Both the position numbers and the translations under genes were made by a program. From positions 18,571,666 through 18,635,665 of the forward strand of contig OX485807.1 in the NCBI GenBank assembly GCA_950295325.1: a stretch of 64,000 nucleotides of DNA. Reading direction: 5' to 3'. The stretch's first letter is position 1. Every line of letters begins with the position of its first letter. This document shows, piece after piece, positions 1 through 13,191 of this stretch. The notes below the pieces were generated by a model. The model was not told the DNA's origin. It ran no database searches and was given only the letters and a program-made list of their open reading frames with translations. The DNA is from Polytrichum commune (taxonomy: Eukaryota; Streptophyta; Polytrichopsida; Polytrichales; Polytrichaceae).

Positions 1-2
1 TC

Positions 3-3000
3 AAAGATCTCACAGACATTTTGAAAAGGAGGTTATACAAGAAGAGAGTTGTGCGGAAGATGCTTCTGACTGTGACAAGCGGAATTGACATAGCAATAAG
101 GACGTATGCTATGATAAGGCCTTCAGTTCCATGTAACTTCTGGATTGCCTTATGGTGTTGTGATGATTTGTGTTTTGGTAGATTTTCAGTCAGCCAACTA
201 AATAGTATCTATTGTAAAAATTGCTCACATGAACATGTTGTAGGTGATTACAATGGAGTGAACAGGTTTTCCAAGGGAAGTCACTTGTAGTTCCGAAGGC
301 TCAGCAAAGGAGACTCAGTTGAGACTCTCACTAAAGCAGAATCGTTCATAGTTTATGAACCTGATTAGTGTCTGCTGTGATTTTGTCGTCTTGCAGCCTC
401 CCATATGTTTGTGGATTCTCGGAACAATCAGCCTCTAAAGGTTCGTCCTATATTCTCCTTCATTTCTATTACTTGCCTCTCAAGGTGAAGGACTAAATGC
501 ATTTTAGGAAGAGTCTGATTATTGTAAAGAGCTAGTTCATGATCTGAAAATCAGATGAATTGCTGCAGACCGACAGGAGTTACATCTGCTCCGACACTGG
601 GGCAATCATGTACGAGCCTCTGAAGAGATTTGAGGAATATCAAGGGTAAGTAGAGACTGTGCTGCTCCTTGTAGGAAAGTTTCAATATTCGTAGAGTACT
701 AGCAGATATTTGGTAAGTGATCATGAGATTTTGAGTGTGCAAACAGCTTTGCATGTTTGTCTTCTTCACCCATCCTTAACAATGTACACATTGCAGGAAG
801 AGAGTTGTCTTCACACTGGATGAGGTATCACAAATTAAGACTTTAACAGATGTACAACTACGACTTTTGGGGTTTAAGCCTTTGGATTGCTTACAACATT
901 ACCACAACTTGCGGCCCCCTACTTTCATATATCCTGACGAAGAGGTACAGTTTCTCTGGCTCTACAAAAAGTATAGTATTAGTCTTGTTGCCAAAATTCT
1001 AGTATATATTAGTTGAGAATGCTGGTTATGTCTCATCATCGCTTGAGGGAAGCACAAGAATCAGTTTATGCTAGTTGGAGTTTCTGATGAAGAATTGTTT
1101 TGAATTGTATCAATACAGGCTGTGAAGGGAAGTACTTGTGCATTTATTGCCTTGTACAGAGCCATGCTGCGTCTAAAGAAGTAAGCATTGACCATTCTTC
1201 ATCTGGTTTTCAAGTTCAAGTTCCACATTGTCACAACTCTTTGAACATTTAGTTCACTAAACCTGAGCTTTGTCCTGGACAAACCATAGTGGTGTACAAC
1301 AACATTCAGGTCTTATAGATGGCATGTTTGTACTCTACAGATATGCTGTTGCTTTTCATGGCACACGAACTTCATCTCAGTTGGTTGCATTGGTCCCACA
1401 GGTAATTTGGAGGCCATTTTCTCCTCTCAATACATAGGAAGTCTGCATCTATCTTGTGGTTGTAGTTTGAAGAAACAAGTTAAGAGTACTCATCCTCCTC
1501 CAATGATGGTGAGAGGGATTTCTCTTGTCCTTATTACTTAGTCTTGAATCCCTGTCGAAGGAATCAGGTTTACGTAATCAGTTTATCTTGTCCTATTATC
1601 TATATGGCACATACTGCTGCTCATGAGCAGGAGTTATCTTTTTGCAGCTTCACTCAAAAATATATACTTTTGTCACCTAGTATGGTGGTAGAGCTGTTGA
1701 AAACAAATATGATTGTTCTGGTTTGGACAGGAAGAAATGTTTGACGAGGATGGGAATCAAAAACAGACAAATGGCATGAACATGATATACTTGCCTTACG
1801 CAGATGATATACGCCCTGCAGAGAAGGTTGGTAGAGGAAAACAACTCTCAGTTTACATTTTTTCTTTCACAAGTAGGATGGTCAAATATGAAAGGCTTTA
1901 AACTGTTGCTCCAATGCACTATTGAGTTTTAATACCTACACATGAACACACTCAGGCTTCATTCAATAATTTCTTGTAGTATCAATCATGTAGGGCTGCA
2001 ACCTGAATGCAGTGTCACACTGGCATTACTCTGTATCCAGTCATCAGAATACAAAGCGGAATGAATAATGCAGTGACACATTTTCTGAGTTGTATGTCTC
2101 ACATAGGAATGCTGATCTCTTATTGTCACGTCTTAATCTGAATTGTAGCTTTGCAACCTAAATGCAGTATCATATAAGCACATCTCCGGTCCCAAAGGCA
2201 TCAGATGAGCAAGTGCAGAAGGCAGCAGCACTGATGAGGCGCATTCATCTAAAAGACTTCTCAGTTCTTAGTATACCTGATCCAGGTACAGGGAAAGCAC
2301 CAGTTGACGTCTATATAGTAGAGATCAGAATGAGTTGTCACTTTATTATTTGGTGTATCTAACCAAAATAGGAAACCCATGCAGTAGAGGAGTTTGTTCA
2401 AATGCTCTACGTCTGGACATTATTCAGAAGAAAGTGATTTGAGAAGTTGTTATATGGCAATACATTGTTGAGACAGTATTCATATCACATGTAAGTTCAT
2501 TTGTCTGAAAGTATCTGTTTTTCTTTTTCACCTGGGATACTGTTGAGGTTCGAGCAAGAGGAATCTGCATACAGTTTTGAGACCACCTAGACTTCCATCT
2601 AATGATTTGTTAAATTTATCACGTGCTGTTTTAGAAGGGAGAAATAATCATGGTTGTGTTGTCTTCTGTTAGCGTTACAGAGGCATTATGCAACGTTACA
2701 GGCAGTGGCACTCGATCAGGATGAGGATAATTTACCAGAAATCAAAGATGACACACTTCCAGATGTTGATGGCATAGCAAAGTATGTTATGCTGCCCTTG
2801 AATGATATCCTTAGTCTTCGTAAATTCCCCTTATGCTATTCTGTCCTTCATAGCATGCGGATCAAAAAAATCAAATGCTCTTTCTTTTCCTGGAGACCTA
2901 ATTGGGATTGGCAATGCAGGGCGGATTCCCATGCAAAGGCTTTCAAAGATGCTGTCTATGGGGCGAATCATGATGAAGATGAAGCTGAAGCTGCTGCTGC

Positions 3001-3592
3001 AAAAGCCAGGGGCAGTGTTGCAACACAGAAACGCAAAGCAGCTGCCGACCTGGCTGTCACAGAGGCCCAGGAGTACAATTGGGCACAACTTGCGGACACT
3101 GGAAAGGTGCACACTTTTGTTTGCATTCAGGATTTAAAAAGCAGAGTTGAATGGTTTCAGGCATTTCAATTATCATGAATACCAATCTTGATGGTATCTC
3201 CATTGAGCTCAATTTAGAAAGTTTTATAAGGAAGTTGAGAAGGTTAAATTGTAGGCCTTTCTTGGGTGCAAGTTGTATGGATAATTGTCCTGACTACTCC
3301 CTAACAACAGGACATCCTTGAGAATCCTGAAGCAGAGGAAAATCCTATCACACAGTAAATTTTTTTGAAACATCATTACTAAATATTACCTTAAGCCATT
3401 CCCTATGCAATTACAGAGGTTGTGGTTTTCTGTAGGTTCATATGTATTTAAATGGCTTCTGTTTTGTACGTTTTGCAGCTGAAGGAACTTACTGCAGAGC
3501 AGCTCAAAATCTATTTGAGAGCGAATAGACTACCTGTGGCAGGCAAGAAGGATGTTCTTCTGAATCGTATTCTCACACATCTAGGCAAATGA
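3..3592 (+). CDS. KU70: Ku70 (XRCC6-like), 3' part of gene, C-terminal 381 residues
   Basis: Ku70 pairs with Ku80 to form the ring that binds broken DNA ends in non-homologous end joining; the plant protein also acts at telomeres. Eleven exons with GT-AG borders keep one frame: 3-132, 397-440, 569-645, 797-944, 1119-1180, 1341-1401, 1731-1826, 2168-2285, 2673-2781, 2920-3106, 3479-3592. Together they give 1146 nt ending in TGA. Visible Ku-core motifs are LKRRLYKKRVVRK, RSYICSDTGA, LRLLGFKPL, NMIYLPYADDIR, ALMRRIHLKDFS and ALQRHYATLQAVALD. The last exon is a SAP DNA-binding domain starting LKELTAEQLKIYL and ending THLGK. An Ala/Lys-rich acidic linker precedes it. The gene begins left of the window; plant Ku70 is about 620 residues, so the N-terminal vWA part is missing. 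Exon borders are inferred, the family assignment is secure. Confidence 0.93.
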
Positions 3593-5122
3593 GGTTGATG
3601 TTCTCAATACTCAGGTCAAGGTTCAGAATTTTGGCAGCAAGTTACCTGAAGAGCTTAGGGTGTGGAAAAGCTGCAATTGTAGTGCTGGGAAGAAACATGT
3701 AGGTGATTTCACCTATAGGAAGTTACTTAAGGGAAAAAGTCTGTTTTGTTGTTTTAGTGGCCTACTCAGGAGGCAGTAATGGCCCCCCACAATCAGGACC
3801 CATCAACTAACTTCGAAAGGACTTTCAGGCTTCACAAGTTCAAACTTTTTCTAAAGCTATCGAAGCATTTTAAGCAAGCCCAGCTGTGAGGCACCCCACC
3901 CTGCAGCATTTTTTCAATTTTTTCAATTTTCTTTTCTTCAATCCTTAGCGCCAGGGGGTTCCTGGAATTTGGTTTTCTCAACCAGAAATTGGGAGTTACA
4001 AAACTCTCTTGATACTTTGACTGGCGGAACCAAAAAGTTGTATCATGTGATTTTTAATGCATTTAGGTATATATGAAGGCTCTATCATTATGTTTGTCAT
4101 TTATTTTGTATAGTGTCAGGACATTATTTTAACTGTAGAAGAGGCAGGGAATGAAATGGAGACTTTTGAGTACTATTATAGGCATTGCTTCCACTCGGTG
4201 CTGCTAGTCTTCAAGATGTCTAGACGGCATAGAGATTTTCTACATATATATTCAAGGTTCATGGGACTGTACACTGAAGGTAATGTAAGGTGATTCTAAA
4301 AATCCAAGGCAGGAAAGTACTCTAAGCACCACTTCATGTCATACAACGATCCGCTTACGCTGCATATAGATTCTTTTATGCTTCAAGAATACAGTAAGTT
4401 GCGATGAGTCTTGGCAAAGCATGTCATGAAATTAACAATTTTGAAGATTTCACACAGGATTTAATAGCTTTTGACCACTTTCAACATGCCACATGGTGCT
4501 TAGACATTTAGGCATTGCGGATAGAAATAATTATGTCCAAAACTGACATGCACATGCAAGTCCTTTTAGATTTCATTTTATTTGAACGAGAATGGTGCTC
4601 AGAAGTGCATATGACACTCTTTGACAGTCACTAAGATTTTAAGCAAGGAGCTTTACTTGCTTGTGGGTGTAGCTTGTTGTGAATATCAATCATCTTTGGT
4701 AGTTTGAGCAACACCTCAAACTAAACATCTCAAACTAAACATGCTTCATAAATGGCATTCAAGTTCAATATGAGAGACATGGTCCATCAATTTGTTCAAT
4801 GAACTTTGACACAATTTTGACCACCTCTAAAATAGGTAGGTGTATGAACTCCAAATGGAAATTCAACTATTCACAAGAATGTGAATTGAGTATACACAAC
4901 AATTACCTTATGTTTTTAAGAATCTACTCACATCATCAAGCATGGTATGAAACACCAAGTTCATATGAATGCACCTGGGTGCAATTAAGGCTTAACCCTT
5001 AAGCATATGAGAAGCCCTATCTAAGCCTCTCAATGGGCAAAGAAATGTCTTTGAGCTACAAATTTTGACATTAAGCAGATTATGTGAAAGATATTAGAGT
5101 TATTCATTAACTCAACCGGAGC

Positions 5123-5332
5123 TTTAGTAGGGAGTTGGTTGTTTCGCATGCATAACTTTCCGTGTTCGGTAAGTTTTGGGTGCATGCTTGGAGTCAATTT
5201 GGAGGTTTGAACGAAGGACATTCCATATTGGTTCATTGGGTACCAAACTCATTTTGGCATGCCAAGAGATGCCAAAATGACAAAATGACATTTAGTAGGG
5301 AGTTGGTTGTCATTTTGGCATTTTGGCATCTC
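5123..5332. repeat. Inverted repeat whose loop is a copied flank
   Basis: Arms 5266-5290 and 5308-5332 are complementary over 25 nt with one mismatch (arm begins GAGATGCCAAAATG). The segment 5291-5310 that joins them is a perfect 20-bp copy of 5123-5142 (TTTAGTAGGGAGTTGGTTGT). This looks like template-switch or foldback debris. Confidence 0.7.
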
Positions 5333-5399
5333 GTTAATGGATAACTCTATTGTATCCAAAATGAACTCATTCACAAAGTGTGATTGTTAATACCATTAA

Positions 5400-5575
5400 A
5401 AGCCTTAATGGTATTGAAGATTTGGGTGCAAAAATCCTTCTTACATGCCCTTGTATGCAAGATTATACTTGGTACTATATTGATCATCTCTATCCCATAT
5501 GTGTATATACTTATTTTGTTTTCTCCTTGACATAAGATAAAACATATAAATATTAAAAAATATAGTTTAAGACTC
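5400..5575 (+). repeat. Dispersed repeat, family D1, copy 1
   Basis: By eye this resembles 16160-16400 in the same orientation and 47350-47560 in reverse orientation. Shared landmarks are a phrase like TTGAAGATTTGGGT, then a TGCAAG/TGCAAAT segment, then CTCCTTGACATAAGATAA. No terminal repeats or coding capacity were seen. Confidence 0.5.
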
Positions 5576-7664
5576 AACAAGGACTATTAGACTTTGTATG
5601 TACATAGGTCATACATCATTAAAGCTTCACCCCCAAAAGTTTGCATGGGCCAATTTGGATTCTACATTTCTGTATATTGGGATTGTTAAGCCAATGGGAA
5701 TTGTGTTTGAAATCTATCCTTTTGAAAAAAATCTCAACACAAGTGCCACTTGTCATCCCAATTATTGTAGTACAATTTTTATTGTTCCTAACCCCAAAGC
5801 CTTCTAAAAATTGGTATTGTGCGTGTGGTGGTTGGATTACATCTCAAACATTGTTATATTTTATAGACACATGATGGTCTCTTGCACACCAACTATGTAC
5901 AATGATTGCCCTAGTCAACAAGTTCATCATTAGGTGACATTCACTTCCCTTGCTAGTAGGTGATATGCAACCTAGTCTATTGGTATACATGGCCTCTTTG
6001 TGTACCATGTCCTCAATTTATGTACCTATATGTCAATGTCAACAATGCACAATAATTTGAAAGTCCTTTTGCATACAAGCCTTGTGGTAGATAAAAATGC
6101 AAGCAAGAAATCTTATAATGACCCTTAAGTTTCTATGTTTGTGATAGTGCATATGGTTAGTTGTTTGGTGGTCACAATACAAATAACAAAACGAACCAAC
6201 CCCATGCAAATGTGTCAAACCCTATGGATATGCAACCACAACCCCATACAAACCCATTGAAACCTTTAGAGGTTAAGAAGTGTCCCTCATGCAAATTTCT
6301 CACATTTGAAAGCCATAGGTTAACCACCTATACATGTCGAAACATTGGGATGGTCACATGGTAACTAAGTTTTAGACATGTTAATAGTCTCAAGTATATA
6401 CTTTGACACTTTGAGCATTTGAGATTGTTAACATGTTTAAAACCATCTTATTTTTCAAGAAATTAGAACATCTATAAGGAGGCTTATGCACTTAAGTCCA
6501 TCAAATTTTGATATCATGCGAGTTAGATATGATTAATGAAAATCACTATTCTTTTACATCCCAAAGTAGTTAGTTGCATAGCCCTTTCCCTTCCCAAAAA
6601 AGTGGATAATGTTGATTATTGACATTTTATTCCTTTCAACCAATGAGCTACACTTTTAGTTCTTAAAGTAATATCATTAATGTTCAACTTGAATAATGCA
6701 GCTTGACTTTGGGATAAAATATGTAAGGTTGAGGCAAGTTAACCGATGAAAATAAGAGAGTTTCCATTTGTTTAGGAAGAGTAACGGCATGGAATTATGT
6801 TTCTTGCGAAGAGAAACAAATTCTAAGGAGAGTGCAATTTTTTTAATTTTTTTTTAAATTTACGAATATGGAAATTGCTACAAAATTTGAAGCATTCAAG
6901 TTAGGGTAACACATAGTCGACCTATAGATTAACCCATAACTGCTCATCTAAATGCTAATGCTTGGCTACAACAATAGTCAAAACTCTCATGAAGGTAATC
7001 AATCACAAGCCACCATCACATAAACCTTAACTCCATCCACCTAAAAAAATACAGATCTCATCCATGTCGGCATTACATCAATGATTTTTAATCCGGCTAC
7101 GTGCCGGTGATTTGCGATTCTAAAAACAAGAATAACATATTCTATATCTATCCCATGTATTTGTGTGGATAAAATAGCAAAAAACATCCGTAAAGTTTAT
7201 AAAATGTGGATGAGATCACCAACTTCTGGACGAATGTGTACAAATTCCAATGAAAATTGGTATAATCATCCATATGTGGCTGCGCCGTTCCAATCGTTAT
7301 AGCCAATGCTTCTCTCCTCTAAACTTGAAATAAAAATCACTGCATTACATGACCCTAGTGAACGGTTAAATGGCCCTGGTCAACTATAGATGCCTCAACC
7401 TTATAGGTGTTGGAATTGGTGCCATTGACGGAATTGGGCGCTTCTACTTTATGGTAACATGTTGAGAGAAACACGTTCCTCAATTGACACGTGTCAACCT
7501 TGACAAGTGGCGTCTTTTCACCGTGAGGTGGCTCCCACCATGACATATCCGGCCACATTAAATCATGTGTGAACGCGTGGCCTGTCAAGTGAGACATTTC
7601 GAGACAGCCTTCGGGGTCCCTGCTACCTATCTTGTTCGGGCCCGCCTTCCTATCTGCGATCTTT

Positions 7665-7673
7665 AAACCCTAA
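7665..7673 (+). promoter_or_regulatory. Telo-box AAACCCTAA upstream of the FHA gene
   Basis: AAACCCTAA lies about 230 bp before the chosen ATG. In plants this motif is common near the transcription start of housekeeping and ribosomal-protein genes. Function here is inferred only from motif and position. Confidence 0.4.
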
Positions 7674-7897
7674 TCGATCCCTCCTCGATTGATCGACGCG
7701 GGACCGAAACGCATACGAAACAAAGACGACGATATCCGTGGCGCACCTTCAACAGGACCAGTTGTAACTATTTTCTCTGTGTTTCCTTTTTCCTGCCACA
7801 TTTTTTGCCCGGTTTATATCACGGTTTGTTTGGAACTCGGTTTTCCGGTGTGACTCGGTTTCATGTGATTGTTTTTGGTGCGAGGGATTTGACCTCC

Positions 7898-10800
7898 ATG
7901 TCGAGAAGCCGACACGAGCGGGATTACGAGAGAGGGCGGGGCCGAGAGTTCGAGCGGGATAGAGATAGGGACCGGGAGAGGGCCAGGAGCCGCGACAAGG
8001 GTAGGGACAGGGATAGAGAGAGAGATAGAGAGAGAGATAGGGAGAGAGAGAGAGGTGTGAGCAGGGAGAGAGAAGGCGGGCGGCACCGCAGAGATCGAGA
8101 TGGTAGACATGGCGACGTGGAGACAGTCCCTGGAAGACGCTCTAGGTCGAACTCCCCAAAGCCAGGACCAAGAGGAGATGGAGGAGGAGGTCAGGGTATA
8201 CGTCATCCGAATCCTGACCGACGAGACTCGACGACGAGCCCTCACCACGTAGCAGGCGCTGCAGGGAACGAGGTGTCTGGTGAAATCCACCCCTTTTTTC
8301 TCGACTTTGTTGATGACAAGTTCTGTTCGATGTTTGCTTGTGGTTTGTAGTTATTATGGATCCCCTTCACGCCCTATTCATGCACAAGAATGCGTTTCTA
8401 TTATGCTGTGGAAGCACATAATCCATGACATGCATCATTGGTCTAGGGCTTCTTCCCCTTCTCACCTATTTTAATCCTCCCCATTAAGGACCTTTCTTTA
8501 TCAGCAATGCACTGTGGGTTAGGATATATCATGTTTTTAGGTCTGTGAAATCCAACGTCATTTCTCGAATTTTATGATAGTTTCTGAACAATGATGAATG
8601 TTTGCTTGTGGTTAATAATACATCACGCATCCTCTTCACGCCCTATTTACCCACAAGAACGTGTTTCCATCATGCTGTAGAAGCAAAAACTCCATGACAT
8701 TGATTGTTGTCCTATTTGAGTTTTCTTCCCCTTCTCACTTATTTTAGTCCTCCCGATTCAGGACCTATCTTTATTAGCAACACTTCAAATGTGTGCACAT
8801 TGAGTTAGGGCATGTCATGGTTTTAGGTCTTCATCCCTTTTTCTCGGGTTTGTTGATGATAAGTTCTGTACAATGATTGATGTTTACTTGTGGTTAGTAT
8901 TCATCATGCATCGTCTTCACGCCCTATTGACGCACAAGAATACGTTTATATCATGCTGTGGAAGCAACAAACTCCATGAATACATCATTGTCCTAGGGCT
9001 TTTGCTGGTCTCACCTATTTTAGTCCTCCCCATTCTGGACCTTTCTTATCAGCAACACACTATGGGGCAGGGTATGTCATGGTTTTAGGTCTAAATTCCA
9101 CCCCCTTTTCCTCAAATTTCCTGATAAGATCTGAACAATAAGCGATGTTTTTTTGTGGTCAGTAATTTATCATACTTCCTCTGCTCTATTCACGTGCAAA
9201 AAGGTGTTTTCTGGTGCGTTGGAAGAAAAATAAATTTATGACATACATTGTCTTAGGGCTTCCCCTTACCTATTTTAGTCCTTCCCATTAAGAATCTTTT
9301 GCATCAGCAATGTGCTTGAAAAGATTGCACCATGAGTTAAGAGTATCCATGGCTTTAGGTCTGTGAATCCACCCCTAATTCCTGGAATTTGTTGATCTTT
9401 GACAAATGCTCCCTCATAATTAATAATATATCATGCATCCTCTTCCCTATTCACACAGAAAATTGTGTTTCTCATACTTTGGAAGCAAACAATCCATGAC
9501 ATACATTGTCGTAGTGCTCCCCCTGCTTTCACCTATATTAGTCCTCCACAAGCAGGACCTTTCTTATCAGCAATGCACTTCAAAAGATTGCACTATGAGT
9601 TAGGGAATCTCATGGTTTTAGGTCTATGATTAAAGATATCGTTCAATCCTGAAATTCTTTCTATTCTTTATTCAAGTTGTTGTCAAATTCTTCCCAGGGA
9701 TGTTTTAGCATATAACTAGAAGACATGTCTTAATAGGCATTTACAGTGAGCTTTTCTATCAAGGATGAATTCACCAAATAGTCCCTGTACCTTCTTATTT
9801 GGGGAGCTTGAGAACGTTTTGACGAATTTTGGTTTAGAGGTTTTGCAAATATCCTTTATTACTTGCAAGGAGTCAGCTTGAGGAAAAATTTCCTGCAGGA
9901 TCCTTTTAGGTCAATGTCTAATATGTAGCAGGGTTAAGCAGCGTTGTAATCATGATGCAATGTGATTCTGACAATTATGTAGAGACATGGTGGTGGCATG
10001 CGTGAACCTCTTTAAGGCTTTAGAGCATGGAGAGTACCATCGGGTTGTTGAACTCATTATTAGGAACCAGAAATCAAATTTAGCTCCTGCTCTTCACTGG
10101 CAGTATTCTAATGGCATTTTGTGTTTGTGTTTTGCAGGACCCTATGGATGTTACTGTTAATCCAGCAAGGTAATTTTTAAAAACACTCTGATAATTTTTT
10201 GCAATGTGTAGGTTTGGATGATGATTAAGCTTTCTGCTGGTAATTTTCATCAGAAACCTTTGCATATTTAGAACTGGATTAGCTTCATTATGACCAAGCT
10301 ACTGCTACAAGAAATTTAAATATATTCAGCTGTGAAGTGGGATATTTGGTTTAAGAGAGTTCGGTTATCACAATGTTGGCAGTGAGGAAGATCCTGTTTC
10401 CAGGATGGAAGCTGCTCAAGCAGCTCTTGAAGCTAAAGCAAAAGAGAAGGTAATACTCATACATGACCTGCAGCCCAGGGGATTTGGAGATTTTAAGGAT
10501 ATTGATTTTGGATCTGCCACTTCTTTTGGTGGGTTAGCACGAGGGATGGGGAGGCAATTACTTTATTTGTGAATTGTCATTGTCATGTGTTTATTTGATG
10601 TGTATCTACTTCATAGAAATGTTTTTGTAGCACCTCTGGTAGGTGACAATTATCCTTGTCTAGTTTGTGGTATACTTTGGTGATTTGATGCTCTTTTTGG
10701 GGCAGGCGCAACCGACCTTTGAGTACTCAGGGAAGCTTGCTGCGGAGACCAACAAAGTGAGAGGTGAGATACTTGAACCTTGACCAAAGCTTCTATTCGA

Positions 10801-13191
10801 AGTGAGGGATGTTTTATTACAGGGTTGGTTGTGCATTGGCAGCTGATGATCAATTGTACAATTGGATTGTGCACATATCGGATGGTTGGTGGGCAGAATT
10901 ACGATGTTCTTTACGATGTTGAATGTTATGTGAAATGGTATCCTTCTGGCATTGGCAGGTGTCACACTTGCCTTTACAGAGCCTCCAGAAGCACGCAAGC
11001 CTTCAACAAGGTGGCGTCTCTATGTTTTCAAAGATGGGGAACCTCTAAATGGTGAGATTTGTTCTACAACAGTTTTTGACCTCTTATTGTTGTCTGGAAA
11101 AATGTCCCCTTCAAGTATGACTTCTGTTTGACTTCTGTGTGACTCAGGTTGTATGCATGATTATGGATTAGAATCTACAATTGTATTGGGCATGGGCACT
11201 TCTCAGCAGAAGTTGCCAAGGAAGTCTGGCGCATTTTAATTTTCAGAGAGTTCTTTGCAAGAGTGTCTAATAGCAAGCTCATGCACATGCACACTTTCAC
11301 TTGGCTTTGTTATTTTTAGTTTGATCCAACATATAAGAAAGTCAGATAGTTAGGTTTTAGAGTGCTACAAACTGTATGAAAACTCACTACTGTAGTATGT
11401 ACAAGCTTTAGTAAAGTGATTGCTGGGGCATGTTTGGGATACTAAGATTTCTTACAGATGGTGATTGTTTTACAGCTTCAGAATGTGAGATACCTGTTCA
11501 GAGCTCACCTCTTCATTATTTTGTTATCTTCAGAAATGTTGAAGTGTTGATGTCATCTAAGTTCCCGTTTTAAGGAAGAGCGCTTACACGGCAAGCTGGT
11601 TCTTATACAGAGCCACTGTACATTCACCGCCAAACGTGCTATTTGTTTGGACGAGAGCGGAGAGTGGCGGATGTTCCAACTGACCATCCTTCCTGCAGCA
11701 AGCAGCATGCAGTCATTCAATACCGGTACTGCTCTGCACATTATCAGAACCTCTAATTTCAACTCTTAAATCATTGTCCTCGGTCCTTCAAGTACTATTT
11801 TTTCTTTGACCTTCCTTTATTATGTTCCACATCAAAGCGCTCAGCTCTTTCTTGAGCGATGACCATTGCATCTGTGTGTTGTGAGCCGCATATAATATGT
11901 AAAAGTGTCAGGTAATTCCAAACCCAAGCATCAACCATTGATGGGATCATGTGCTTAAGTTGGACATTCTATGGAAGTTAACAAATTAGACCAACAAAAT
12001 TAGTCAAGGTCATTGTATTACAAATAGTCCACTGCCCTGCAGAACTTCTATTATCCCTTGAAGCAATACATTGAAAGGAACTTCTGGACAGCAATATTCT
12101 CAAGCTCTCCAGAGTTTTGTTTCTATGCTAATCTTCCAACTTGCACTCAAGGAGGGCTAAACTTACTCTTATCTGAAAAAGCAGGCAGTAATTCAAGCCC
12201 AAACTCTGCCCAAACTACACAAAGCAGAGAGGTTTACTTTTAAGCTTTGGAGTCCACCTCCATCCACAAGCTGACAGATGAAAGGTTCCTTAAATGCAAC
12301 AGACCTCAGTAACTACTGCAGGGTACACAGGAGCTATTGTACTACATTTCCTCTAGTCACTACCAATTTTGTAGGCAGGGGTTGATATGTTGTCCTTGGT
12401 GGCTTCCTTCTGACATGCTGCAATGGAGACATCTGTACTTAATTTGAAAATATATTTTTTCATAGTTTGGCTTCATTTGGCTTGGTTTGTACAGATTGAC
12501 CGAGAAAGAAGGTCCTGATGGTATGATGCAGAGCAAAGTAAGGTGAGAACTTATACTAATACAATACTCATGCATAATGAGGATTGTTCCCGGGGTAATT
12601 ATCAGCATTTGTTCTATTTAACCTACAGTGCTTGTACCATTTCAAACTTTGTGACCTCTCGGATGGGTGGTGGGGATTTCTGATAGGCCTTACGTCATGG
12701 ATTTAGGAGCCACAAATGGAACCTTTCTGAATGTAAGTCATCTGCACAATTTTTTATTTTCTTGCTGGATTGTAAATTATTCCTCAGTTTTACTTGCTGG
12801 AATGTATCATACAACTCTTAGTGCAGCTTTATATGCTACCTAAATGGACTAGGAATAGTTTTACCAAGTGAAAATTTCTTGCATTGATGACATGGTGAGA
12901 TATTTGTACAGGGTAATCGTATTGAAGCCCAACGATTCTATGAGCTAATGGAAAAAGACACCTTGAAGTTTGGGAACAGCAGGTGAGGTTTCTTGCCACT
13001 CACTGAAAGCAAGGAAGCAATGTGCATCTGGTGTGATGAGAGAAGAAACAAATGAGTTCTCAGACGTGAAAATTTACAGTGCTGTGAGTGTTATTGAGGC
13101 CAGCTCTTGCATAGGAACCCACAATTTTTTTTGTTTGTGTGTGTGCAGCCGAGAGTATGTGTTGCTGCATGAGAACTCAGCTGCATCATAG
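7898..13191 (+). CDS. DDL: DAWDLE/SNIP1-like FHA-domain protein
   Basis: DAWDLE is a nuclear FHA-domain RNA-binding protein that helps Dicer-like 1 make plant microRNAs. Ten exons: 7898-8272, 10138-10169, 10404-10449, 10706-10763, 10959-11051, 11611-11725, 12495-12542, 12687-12732, 12912-12982, 13149-13191. They total 927 nt, 308 residues, close to the Arabidopsis protein. Residues 1 to about 100 are an Arg/Asp/Glu/Ser repeat region (MSRSRHERDYERGRGREFER). A linker (FEYSGKLAAETNKVRGVTL) leads into the FHA domain, with EPPEARKPSTRWRLYVFKDG, YLFGRERRVADVPTDHPSCS, KQHAVIQYR, YVMDLGATNGTFLN and a C-terminus REYVLLHENSAAS. The FHA phosphopeptide residues (GRE, PSCSKQHA, TNGT) are present. The start is the first in-frame ATG; an ATGTGA minimal upstream frame sits at 7863. 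Every intron phase agrees. Confidence 0.93.
8279..9625 (+). repeat. Five diverged ~270 bp tandem repeats in intron 1 of the FHA gene
   Basis: Unit ends are marked by TTTAGGTCT near 8540, 8825, 9083, 9355 and 9616. Each unit carries AATCCACCCC-like, CACGCCCTATT, CATGCTGTGGAAGC, CACCTATTTTAGTCCTCCC and GACCTTTCTTATCAGCAA. Copy 1 begins at or just inside the exon 1 donor, whose sequence (AGGTGTCTGGTGAAATCC) resembles the unit boundary (AGGTCTGTGAAATCC). Confidence 0.85.

Larger units (their letters stand above)
3593..7660. other. Intergenic, no supportable gene
   Basis: Only short, AT-rich chance reading frames are present. The stretch contains the Ku70 3' untranslated region, the hairpin at 5266-5332, a dispersed repeat near 5400-5575 and, at the right, the GC-richer promoter and leader of the FHA gene. 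Confidence 0.6.

Noticed and set aside
7814-8290. 158-residue minus-strand frame
   Set aside because: Shadow of the Arg/Asp/Glu repeat exon of the FHA gene.
8279-9625. CRISPR-like array
   Set aside because: Units are long and diverged without constant short repeats and unique spacers, and the context is a plant intron.
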